A DNA stretch of 64,000 nt from Lolium rigidum (taxonomy: Eukaryota > Streptophyta > Magnoliopsida > Poales > Poaceae): assembly GCF_022539505.1 (NCBI RefSeq), contig NC_061514.1, forward strand, positions 343,154,644-343,218,643, in the 5' to 3' direction. Of this stretch, positions 41,364-50,985 are shown one piece after another. Within the stretch, counting starts at the first letter, position 1. The number at the start of each line of letters is the position of its first letter. The notes below the pieces were generated by a model, which had not been told where the DNA came from, did not search any database, and saw nothing but the letters and a program-made list of their open reading frames with translations. The position numbers were made by a program, and so were the translations under genes.

Positions 41364-43951
41364 TACACACTTTACGCGCCTAGCCGAAAGGCGTTAAAGA
41401 AAGCGCTTATGGGAGACAACCCATGTTTTTACTACGGTACTTTTATTTTATATTTGAGTCTTGGAAGTTGTTTACTACTGTAGCAACCTCTCCTTATCTT
41501 AGTTTTGTGCATTTTTGTGCCAAGTAAAGTCTTTGATAGTAAGGTTCATACTAGATTTGGATTACTTGCAGCGATATGATTTCTTTCTTTGTCACGAATT
41601 TCGACCTGCCTCTCTGTAGGTAGCTCAGAAAAATATGCCAGTTTACGTGCATGATCCTCAGATATGTACGCAACTTTCATTCAATTTGGGCATTTTCATA
41701 AGTCTGGTGCCATTGTAAAATTCGTCTTTACAAACTGTTCTGTTTTGACAGATTCTGCCTTTTATTTCGCATTGCCTCTTTTGCTATGTTGGATGAATTT
41801 CTTTGATCCATTAATGGCCAGTAGATTTATGCAGTGTCCAGAAGTGTTAAGAATGATTATGTCACCTCTGAACATATAAATTTTTATTGTGCACTAACCC
41901 TCTAATGAGTTGTTTCGAGTTTGGTGTGGAGGAAGTTTTCAAGGATCAAGAGAGGGAAATGATGCAATATGATCAAGGAGAGTGAAAGCTCTAAGCTTGG
42001 GGATGCCCCGGTGGTTCACCCCTGCATATTTTAAGAAGACTCAAGCGTCTAAGCTTGGGGATGCCCAAGGAATCCCCTTCTTCATCGACAACATTATCAG
42101 GTTTCTCCCCTGAAACTATATTTTTATTCCATCACATCTTATGTACTTTGCTTGAAGCGTCGGTTTGTTTTTGTTTTTGTTTGAATAAAATGGATCCTAG
42201 CATTCATTGTGTGGGAGAGAGACACGCTCCGCTGTTGCATATGGACAAATATGTCCTTAGGCTTTCTCATAGTATTCATGGCGAAGGTTGAATCTTCTTC
42301 GTTAAATTGTTATATGGTTGGAATTGGGAAATGCTACATGTAGTAATTCTAAAATGTCTTGAATAATTTGATACTTGGCAATTGTTGTGCTCATGTTTAA
42401 GCTCTTGCATCATATACTTTGCACCCATTAATGAAGAAATACATAGAGCTTGCTAAAATTTGGTTTGCATATTTGGTCTCTCTAAAGTCTAGATAATTTC
42501 TAGTATTGAGTTTTGAACAACAAGGAAAACGGTGTAGAGTATTATAATGTTTACAATATGTCTTTTATGTGAGTTTTGCTGCACCAGTTCATCCTTGTGT
42601 TTGTTTCAAATAACCTTGCTAGCCTAAACCTTGTATCGAGAGGGAATACTTCTCATGCATCCAAAATCCTTGAGCCAACCACTATGCCATTTGTGTCCAC
42701 CATACCTACCTACTACATGGTATTTCTCCGTCATTCCAAAGTAAATTGCTTGAGTGCTATCTTTAAAATTTCCATCATTCGCCTTTGCAATATATAGCTC
42801 ATGGGACAAAATAGCCTTAAAAACTATTGTGGTATTGAATATGTACTTATGCATTTTATCTCTTATCAAGTTGCTTGTTGTGCGATAACCATGTTTCTGG
42901 GGACGCCATCAACTACTCTTTGTTGAATATCATGTGAGTCGCTATGCATGTCCGTCTTGTCTGAAGTAAGAGAGATTTACCACTCATTTAAATGGTTAGA
43001 GCATGCATATTGTTAGAGAAGAACATTGGGCCGCTAACTAAAGCCATGAATCATGGTGGAAGTTTTAGTTTTGGACATATATCCTCAATCTCATATGAGA
43101 ACATTAATTGTTGCTACATGCTTATGCATAAAAAAGGAGTCCATTATCTGTTGTCTATGTTGTCCCGGTATGGATGTCTAAGTTGAGAATAATCAAAAGC
43201 GAGAAATCCAAATGCGAGCTTTCTCCTTAGACCTTTGTACAGGCGGCATAGAGGTACCCCTTTGTGACACTTGGTCAAAACATGTGTATTGCGATGATAA
43301 TCCTGGTGATCCAAGCTAATTAGGACAAGGTGCGGGCACTATTAGTATACTATGCATGAGGCTTGCAACTTGTAAGATATAATTTACATGATACATATGC
43401 TTTATTACTACCGTTGACAAAATTGTTTCATGTTTTCAAAACCAAAGCTCTAGCACAAATATAGCAATCAATGCTTCCCTCTGCGAAGGGCCTTTCTTTT
43501 ACTTTTATGTTGAGTCAGTTCACATATTTCTCTCCACCTCCAGAAGCAAACATTTGTGTGAACTGTGCATTGATTCCTACATACTTGCATATTGCACTTG
43601 TTATATTACTCTACATTGACAATATCCATGAGATATACATGTTATAAGTTGAAAGCAACCGCTGAAACTTAATCTTCTTTTGTGTTGCTTCAATACCTTT
43701 ACTTTGATTTATTGCTTTATGAGTTAACTCTTATGCAAGACTTATTGATGCTTGTCTTGAAGTACTATTCATGAAAAGTCTTTGCTTTATGATTCATTTG
43801 TTTACTCATGTCATTACCATTGTTTTGATCGCTGCATTCATTACATATGCTTACAATAATATGATCAAGGTCATGATGGCATGTCACTCTAGAAATTATC
43901 TTTGTTATCGTTTACCTGCTCGGGACGAGCAGGAACTAAGCTTGGGGATGC
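41364..43951 (+). other. Non-coding 3' interior of the retrotransposon
   Basis: About 2.6 kb between the protease remnant and the 3' LTR, with only short open frames. The phrase AAGCTTGGGGATGCC recurs (about 41994, 42052) and again just before the LTR, a repeated purine-rich motif of this family. Confidence 0.6.
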
Positions 43952-45542
43952 TGATACGTCTCCGACGTATCGATAATTTCTTATGTTCCATGCCACATTA
44001 TTGATGATATATACATGTTTTATACACATTATATGTCGTATTTATGCATTTTCCGGCACTAACCTATTAACAAGATGCCGAAGAGTCAGTTGTTGTTTTC
44101 TGCTGTTTTTGGTTTCAGAAATCCTAGTAAGGAAATATTCTCGGAATTGGACGAAATCAACGCCCAGGGTCCTATTTTTGCACGAAGCTTCCAGAAGACC
44201 GAGGGGGAAAGGAAGTGGGGCCACGAGGCGCCGACACTACAGGGCGGCGCGACCTAGCCCTTGGCTGCGCAGCCCTGGTTTGTGGGGCCCTCGTGTGGCC
44301 CCCCGCGTTGCCCTTCCGCCTACTTAAAGCCTTCGTCGCGAAACCCCCAGTACCGAGAGCCACGATACGGAAAACCTTCCAGAGACGCCGCCGCCGCCAA
44401 TCCCATCTCGGGGGATTCAGGAGATCGCCTCCGGCACCCTGCCGGAGAGGGGAATTATCTCCCGGAGGACTCTTCACCGCCATGGTCGCCTCCGGAGTGA
44501 TGATTGAGTAGTTCACCTCTGGACTATGGGTCCATAGCAGTAGCTAGATGGTTGTCTTCTCCTTATGTGCTTCATTGTTGGATCTTGTGAGCTGCCTAAC
44601 ATGATCAAGATCATCTATCTGTAATGCTATATGTTGTGTTTGTCGGGATCCGATGGATAGAGAATACTATGTTATGTTGATTATCAATCTATTACCTATG
44701 TGTTGTTTATGATCTTGCATGCTCTCCGTTATTAGTAGAGGCTCTGGCCAAGTTTTTGCTCTTAACTCCAAGAGGGAGTATTTATGCTCGATAGTGGGTT
44801 CATGCCTCCATTAAATCTGGGACAGTGACAGAAAGTTCTAAGGTTGTGGATGTGCTGTTGCAACTAGGGATAAAACATTGATGCTATGTCTAAGGATGTA
44901 GTTATTGATTACATTACGCATCATACTTAATGCAATTGTCTGTTGTTTACAACTTAATACTGGAGGGGTTCGGATGATAACCTGAAGGTGGACTTTTTAG
45001 GCATAGATGCATGCTGGATAGCGGTCTATGTACTTTATCGTAATGCCCAATTAAATCTCACAATACTCATCATATCATGTATGTGCATGGTCATGCCCTC
45101 TCTATTTGTCAATTGCCCGACTGTAATTTGTTCACCCAACATGCTATTTATCTTATGGGAGAGACACCTCTAGTGAACTGTGGACCCCGGTCCATTCTTT
45201 TACATCGAATATAATCTACTGCAATACTTGTTCTACTATTTTCTGCAAACAATCATCATCCACACTATACATCTAATCCTTTGTTACAGCAAGCCGGTGA
45301 GATTGACAACCTCACTTGTTTCGTTGGGGCAAAGTACTTTGGTTGTGTTGTGCAGGTTCCACGTTGGCGCCGGAATCCCTGGTGTTGCGCCGCACTACAT
45401 CCCGCCGCCATCAACCTTCAACGTGCTTCTTGGCTCCTCCTGGTTCGATAAACCTTGGTTTCGTTCTGAGGGAAAACTTGCCGTTGTACGCATCACACCT
45501 TCCTCTTGGGGTTCCCAACGGACGCGTGCTGTACGCGTATCA
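43952..45542 (+). repeat. 3' LTR
   Basis: 1591 bp, the partner of 37404-38994, differing at roughly 50 sites by my manual comparison, including a few 1-bp indels. Confidence 0.93.
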
Positions 45543-47341
45543 ATCATCGCCATCATCGTCACCGACGCCTCTCCATCGACCATCCATGTTTCCCCCATCC
45601 ATGTGTGAGTAAATCCCCGTTGTAGGCTGAAGGGGATGGTAGGGATTGGATGAGATTGTTCATGTAATAGCCATAAGATTGTTAGGGCATGGTGCCTAGT
45701 ATCCGTTGTTGGTACTTTTATGATATTGTTGCGACTTGTTATGTTTAATGCTTGTCACTTAGGGCCCGAGTGCCATGATTTCAGATCTGAACATGTTACT
45801 GATTCATGATGATATTCATTGTTTTATGATCTTACCTGCAAGTTGTATACACATATTGTTGTCCGGAACCTGAGGCCCCAAAGTGACAGAAATTGGGACA
45901 ACCGGAGGGGAAGGCTGTGATATGAGGATCACATGTGTTCACGGGGTGTTAATGCTTTGTTCCGGTACTCTATTGAAATGAGTACCTTAATTACCAGTAG
46001 TTTCTCTAAAGGCCCGGCTGCCACCGGCTGGTAGGACAAAAGATGTTGTGCAAGTTTCTCATTGTGAGCACGTACGACTATATACGGAACACATGCCTAT
46101 GGTTATTTAGTACTTGGATACTGTTTTATTATTATCTGCAAATGCCTAGTCTTGATTATTACATGAGTTATCTTATCCATGCAGCGCCCGTTCATCCATC
46201 CCTATGCCTACAGTATTTTAATCTTGTTGTTTACTATAATCACTACTGCTGTCTTTATTACACTGCTGCTTATATTTCACTACTGCTACTGCTATAAAAC
46301 TGTTGCTACTAATAAACTATTGTGAGCAAGCCTGTTTCTAGGTGCAGCTGAATTGATAACTCCGTTGTTAAGGCTTACAAATATTCTTTGGCTCCCCTTG
46401 TGTCGAATCAATAAATTGGGTTTTACTTCCCTCGAAGACTGTTGTGATCCCCTATACTTGTGGGTCATCACGGCCCCTCCGGCCGACGCCGTCATCCACG
46501 ACATCGCGGACGACGACGTCCCCGTGCCCATGCGCTTCGACTGCGCTGGCGACCAGCGGATTCTGCTCGCATCCTTCGAGCAGGCTGGGGATGCCCGTCA
46601 GGCTTGGGTGGCGGAGGACGAAGCCCACAGCTATGCGATGGCCATGACTCGGGGGTTAATGTGCTCCGACCTGGACTCGCTCCAGCGTAGGGGCCCTTCT
46701 CCCGCGTGGGTCGAGCAGGAGAACCGCGAGCTGGAGGCCGCCATCGCCGCCATGGACGAAGCGGTGGCGGCGGCTAGGGACAGGGCCCGCTTCGTCGCGG
46801 ACATGGCGGCGATCCAGGCGGCGATCCAGGCGAACGAGGACGTGGCGGTGGTCTAGGCGGCGGCGGAGGAGGAGGAGGCCCGGGCGGCGGTCCAGGCGGC
46901 GGCGGAGGACGAGGAGGCCCGGGTGGCGGCGGAGGAGGAGGAGGCCCGGGCGGCGGCTACCAAGGTGGCCATTGCCCAGGCGACGACCCTGTGGGACAGC
47001 TCCCTGGCCGAGGCCCTCAAACGCCGCAGGCGGCATGACGAGATGTCCAGTCGCCGGCGTGCGCGGCGCGCGGAGTGCGCGAAGCGCTCCCGCTTCGACG
47101 ATGCCGCCGACCCTTCCGGCGGCCAGTAGTAGGGCGCGCGACTGCGAGTAACCGATGCCGGTGTAGGCCGCGCGACGGCGAGTAGATACGGCCGTTGTAG
47201 TTTTAGGTTAACTCGACTAACCATCTCTTTAAAGATGGTACTTTTGGCCAATCAATAGTAATGAAAAAATCTTTTGCTTACCTAGTCACTGCCGACCGGG
47301 CCCGGATGTACCCAACGCGGACAGATTCCGCGACCGCCGAG

Positions 47342-47399
47342 CGTCCGCGGAGACGCAAACCTGGCGCATATTTGGGCCAGGTTTGCGTCTCCGCGGACG
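47342..47399. repeat. Perfect 23-bp inverted repeat near the Harbinger terminus
   Basis: 47342-47364 and 47377-47399 are exact reverse complements around a 12-nt loop (CGCATATTTGGG), about 110 bp from the element end. This structure is shared with the adjacent family member, so it is a family feature and not chance. Confidence 0.9.
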
Positions 47400-47510
47400 G
47401 CCCGGTCACTTTGCGTCGCCCCGCTGGAGCAGATCCCAGACGCATTTCCGATCACGGCGGACGAAAACGATCGCTGCGACCGTTTTGCGTTGCGCCCGCT
47501 GGAGATGCCC

Positions 47511-48414
47511 TGAAGCTGCCATGACATGCAAGAGGCTAGCACTAGATGAGGTCCGCTCAGTGCTCCCCTAACCGAGGTTGAGGGGTCATATTCGTTTTTT
47601 TCTATATTGGGTCCGACAAAATCCATATCTAACCCATGTATACCTGGATGTATTGATATAGTATTTGTATGCCGTGTTAGGAAAGAAAAAAGAGGTTACA
47701 TGACCAGCTAACGATCTCATCCGCGTAACTCCCATGTTGTGCATGCTTGATTTTGAAACCTATTGGTGGCGCGACGCAACAGCTCAGATCTGCCGACGAC
47801 GCCGTCGATCGACGGTTAGGATTCTCGTGCACGTGGGCTTCTTCCTCCAGCGCATCGAACACCGTGGTGGGGTAGGCTTCTTTCTCCGGCGCATATCGCT
47901 ATAGCGGCAGTGATCCTGCTAATTACGGGTGCTACACGCGCTGGTCGTCTCCGCAATTGCTGGTGATATCTTGGCCGCTCTAGATCCGCCTCTGCATCCA
48001 AGGTGCCCTCTGTTCCCGGCGAGGCTAGGGTTAGGGTTCTCCTGCTCGTGTACGTGGGCTTCGTCCTCCGGCGCATCGACCAGCGTGATGGGACGGTCAG
48101 GTTGAGCGTGGGGCCATGGTTAGTTTCTCCAAATCGTGCGTGTGGGCTTCTTCCTCCGGCGCATCGATCACCATGGTGGGGTATGCTTCTTCCTTCGGCG
48201 CACCGACCAACGTGGTGGGGTATGCTTCTTCCTTCGGCGCATCGACGACCAACGTGGTAGGTGGCTTCATTCTTTTGGTGCCGTGGGGAATTGTTTCGTT
48301 CTAAGGTAAGTCTATGATCACTCACCTTAGTGACCTCTGTAAAAATAAGATCACTTTCATTTTTTTTGTTGAAGTTCTTTGCGGATGTAGTGAAGTTGTG
48401 AATTGTTGTAGGAA
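47511..48414. other. Spacer and minisatellite-bearing leader of the FAR1-type pseudogene
   Basis: The first ~60 bp continue the local duplication seen at 27510-27530 (TGAAGCTGCCAT, then AGCACTAGAT). The rest is GC-rich and built largely of degenerate 36-45-bp repeats (see 47831-48265). It probably served as the leader of the gene that starts at 48415. Confidence 0.4.
47831..48265. repeat. Degenerate 36-45-bp minisatellite
   Basis: Recurring unit with GTGGGCTTCTTCCTCCGGCG followed by CATCGACCACCGTG, seen near 47831, 47871, 48053, 48142, 48180 and 48218. The last two are almost identical. On the minus strand it reads as repeated GRCAEGRSIPHH-like peptides, which I consider incidental. Confidence 0.65.
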
Positions 48415-49830
48415 ATGGCGGGTTCTAGGTCTGGTGTTTGTGAGCTAGGGAAGGAACTTGGAATTGACTTTCCTGGAGACGGTTCAAATGATTCTATTAC
48501 TGGGCTTGGTGATAGGCTAGATGAATCTATGTCACCGAGTGAAGATTTGTTTGTTGATCCAAAGTCAGATGGTGGGGATAACTCAGAGCATGTGAGCGAA
48601 GCTGATTATAATGTAAGTGACTTTATTATACTCATTTATTGTCATTGAAAGCAACATCATAACGTAATTTTTTTTAACATTGCCAATGTTACCAAAATAT
48701 GTAGACGAACATCGACAGTGATGACGAGGGAATCAATTCTGAGGTCATGTTGGAGGAAAACAGTAATAAGCTACATAGAGTGTAATTGTTATTTCATAAT
48801 CAAACGAATGAGATGACCATTAAATGATGATTAATTGTTATTAATTTATGCAAGAAATAGTTGGACTTCAAAATGTGTACGACTATTATTGTGAATCCGA
48901 CATGGAGAGTGGTATTTTTTATGACTCGGTAGGTGCAAAAGATTATGGGGAGTCAAAGGCGTCGAACAATATGGAGGCATTTTGTGTGTGGTTATTTTTG
49001 TGTGGAAATCAAATTTTTTGGTTGACACAGAATTATTTAGGTTTTCATTGCTATGTTTTTTAATGTGCATGCCCTGGTTGATGATGTGAAGGGGAATGTC
49101 AATCATGTTTGTCAAGCATTGGATAAGATGGATATGTACATGAAGATAAAGGAGATGACTTTTCCTTGTGAAGAGGTTGCTTTTGTACTCTACAACAACT
49201 ATGCCAAAGATAATGGATTTAGTATTAGAATAGATAAAGTTAGATATAGAAAAAAAGATCGATATGTGTGTTTGAGGGAAGATGGGGGTGATAGGGAGTT
49301 GATGACCGGTGTTGTACGAAGTCGGAGGCTCACAGCTCTATCTCGATGCAACTGTGAGGCACACCTGACTGTGAAGCTTAATGAAAAACTTGGTGTTTAG
49401 TATGTTGAAAGTTTTGAGGCCAACTACAGTCATGTGTTACCAAGACCGGATGAAGTAACTTTTCTTTGGTCGCATAGAAAAATCAAAGAGTTGAGATAGT
49501 AGCTATGGGAGCCGTAGGTATTAGGAAGCACACCATAATGGATTCCATGGTCAACAAAAGTGGATGGTATGGCGGTGTTGGGTATATCAGGTGGGATATG
49601 TACAACCTTTGTAGCAAGGAAAAGGGAAACTACTTGCGAAAGGTGATGCTACCACGACCATAGGCATTATGGCGAGCAGGAAGAAGAGGGACCCAAGTTT
49701 TTTTTCAACTTCCAGATGTCTGGCACCACATATGTAAGTGTCATGTTGAAAAAAATATGAAGATCCATCTCAATCATAAGTCGTTAGGAGTTCCGGTCTA
49801 TGCTCTACATGAACTCAGAATCACTTAGGA
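48415..49830 (+). pseudogene. FAR1/FHY3-type (MULE-derived) pseudogene
   Basis: The ATG at 48415 begins an acidic N-terminal exon ending at a GTAAGT donor (48612|). Further acidic exon-like pieces follow at about 48705-48765 and 48850-48990. The FAR1 DNA-binding region is at about 49150-49490: FPCEEVAFVLYNNYAKDNGF, then VCLREDG, and CNCEAHLTVKL with YSH replacing the usual HNH. A TAG at 49398-49400 sits where the conserved Trp is expected, and more stops follow (49497). A linker like AVGIRKHTIMD comes next, but the MULE transposase core and SWIM zinc finger are missing. FAR1 proteins are nuclear transcription factors derived from Mutator transposases. This copy is dead. Confidence 0.75.
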
Positions 49831-50268
49831 CGCAGCAGTTTCCAATAACATGGAAGACGAGGAAGATATCAATTTCCAGAATGGGCCTCGTGAAAGATAG
49901 TGATTCAGAAGGAGGTGGAGAGCATGTTTGCTCGATCATTGATATGACCGAGCCTGATGAAGGTGCGGACCACAACACACATGTAAAGGTGCCTGTTGAG
50001 AATTGCTGAATTGGTACTAGACTTCAAAATCCGAATGGATTGAATGACCATATATATGCAAAAGAATCAATGCGTTACACCTGCGTGACGCACCGTGGTC
50101 TGCACCTTCATCAGGCTCGGCCATATCAATGATCGAACAAACATGATCTCCACCTCCTTTTGAATCACTATCCTTCTTATAAATGAACTCTTTCCTTTCA
50201 CGGGGCTTATTCTGGAAAAAACCGACATCTTCCTCGTCTTCCATGTTACCGGAAACCGCTGCGTCTCA
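49828..50268. repeat. Long inverted repeat (hairpin) beside the FAR1-type pseudogene
   Basis: The left arm 49828-49973 and right arm 50095-50268 are reverse complements with a 121-bp spacer. Shared blocks include AACATGGAAGACGAGGAAGA, GATAGTGATTCA, GGAGGTGGAGA and GAGCCTGATGAAGGTGC. The right arm has about 25 bp the left lacks. The arms look protein-coding (acidic, with SIIDM and EPDEGAD), probably from an exon of a FAR1/MULE-like gene. Confidence 0.85.
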
Positions 50269-50985
50269 GAGCAAGTGATTTTTTCAGATTCGCCTTCCGA
50301 TCGATCAACACATACTATGACCCTCAGATCCGATTACTGGCTCCAGCAAGGCAGCTCATCGCGTCCCAATCAAACTGGCCACGAAAATCACCCTTGTTAA
50401 CCAACATCTTCGATCGGACAAGTGCAACTTTGTGTGGAGCGATGAGCATGGGCGCCACTGTCAAGTTCAGAAAATGTGACCGTCGGTCACCTCCACCACT
50501 CTTCCTTAGACAAGTTCAGACATTCACTGGTGCTAGAGCTTCACACATTACTCCAACTGGGTACTCTGCATAATAAGTTAGAGAAAGAAAACGTTACTGC
50601 TGCCACTGCCAACCTAACAATAACAGTAAGTCTAAAATATGGCATGCTAAATCATGTCAAGCTACAGTCGACACCATGCATCAACCCTATGTGAATTAAC
50701 TTTGGTCCAAAACGTTGTGCAGATCCAGCACAAGATGATAACATATACTATTATATTGCAGCCACATTTATACGCGAGCTACCCTTTCCTAAAGCTTCTG
50801 GCTACCTATATGCCTTTTGAATCAAAGAAAGGTTTTTAAAACGGAGGTGGCGTTTTGGCTCATAACTGATCATGCATGCCCGGCAGGCATATATGGGAAG
50901 AAGCTCTCTCATCTTCCCTTCAGCATCTGTTCTCAACTCAGACACTCTGCCTTCTCCAACCTCACTTCTCTCTCTTGGAGGATCT
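50269..50985. promoter_or_regulatory. Upstream region of the LACS gene
   Basis: No ORF of note. The CT-rich leader CTTCTCCAACCTCACTTCTC directly precedes the ATG. A promoter is presumed here but no element is certain. Confidence 0.35.

Larger units (their letters stand above)
37404..45542 (+). mobile_element. Non-autonomous Gypsy-like LTR retrotransposon
   Basis: Two direct LTRs (37404-38994 and 43952-45542, each 1591 bp, TG...CA) enclose a 5-kb interior, flanked by the 5-bp duplication ATCAT (37399-37403 and 45543-45547). A tRNA-Asp primer-binding site follows the 5' LTR; a purine-rich GCTTGGGGA lies just before the 3' LTR. The interior has a damaged gag-protease region and no reverse transcriptase, RNase H or integrase. 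I count roughly 50 differences between the LTRs by eye (about 3 percent). At the commonly used grass rate of 1.3e-8 per site per year that is on the order of one million years. Confidence 0.93.
36927..46470 (+). mobile_element. Solo LTR, split by a younger LTR retrotransposon
   Basis: Starts TGATACACGTCC at 36927 and ends TGGGTCATCA at 46470, flanked by the exact 5-bp duplication CGGCC (36922-36926 and 46471-46475). Only one LTR copy is present: no internal domain or partner LTR of this family is seen. It is therefore a solo LTR of about 1.4 kb (36927-37403 plus 45548-46470), left by recombination between two LTRs. Confidence 0.88.
36657..47129 (+). pseudogene. Unknown Glu/Ala-rich coiled-coil ORF of the Harbinger-type element, split by LTR insertion
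   Basis: The frame runs 36657-36926, is interrupted by the LTR insertion, and resumes in the same phase at 46476 once the duplicated CGGCC is discounted. A TAG at 46854-46856 stops it; the same frame then stays open to 47127-47129. The total would be about 307 codons. The N-terminus (MADHMNWEYVVHVCRQLHP) is followed by a poly-Glu run encoded by (GGA)n, then Ala/Glu-rich coiled-coil segments. The C-terminal end is basic, with Arg clusters such as KRRRRHDEM and SRRRARRAE. I recognise no domain. It may be a DNA- or chromatin-binding accessory protein of this element family; that is inference from composition only. Confidence 0.55.
36286..47510 (+). mobile_element. PIF/Harbinger-type element with an uncharacterised ORF, nested LTR insertions
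   Basis: The TIR GGGCATCTCCAGCGG starts at 36286; its complement ends GGAGATGCCC at 47510. It is flanked by TGA at 36283-36285 and 47511-47513. Its last ~180 bp closely match the last ~180 bp of the preceding element in the same orientation, so the two belong to one family. After removing the solo LTR (with its inner retrotransposon) about 1.7 kb remains, holding one long ORF that is neither a transposase nor ORF1. Confidence 0.82.
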
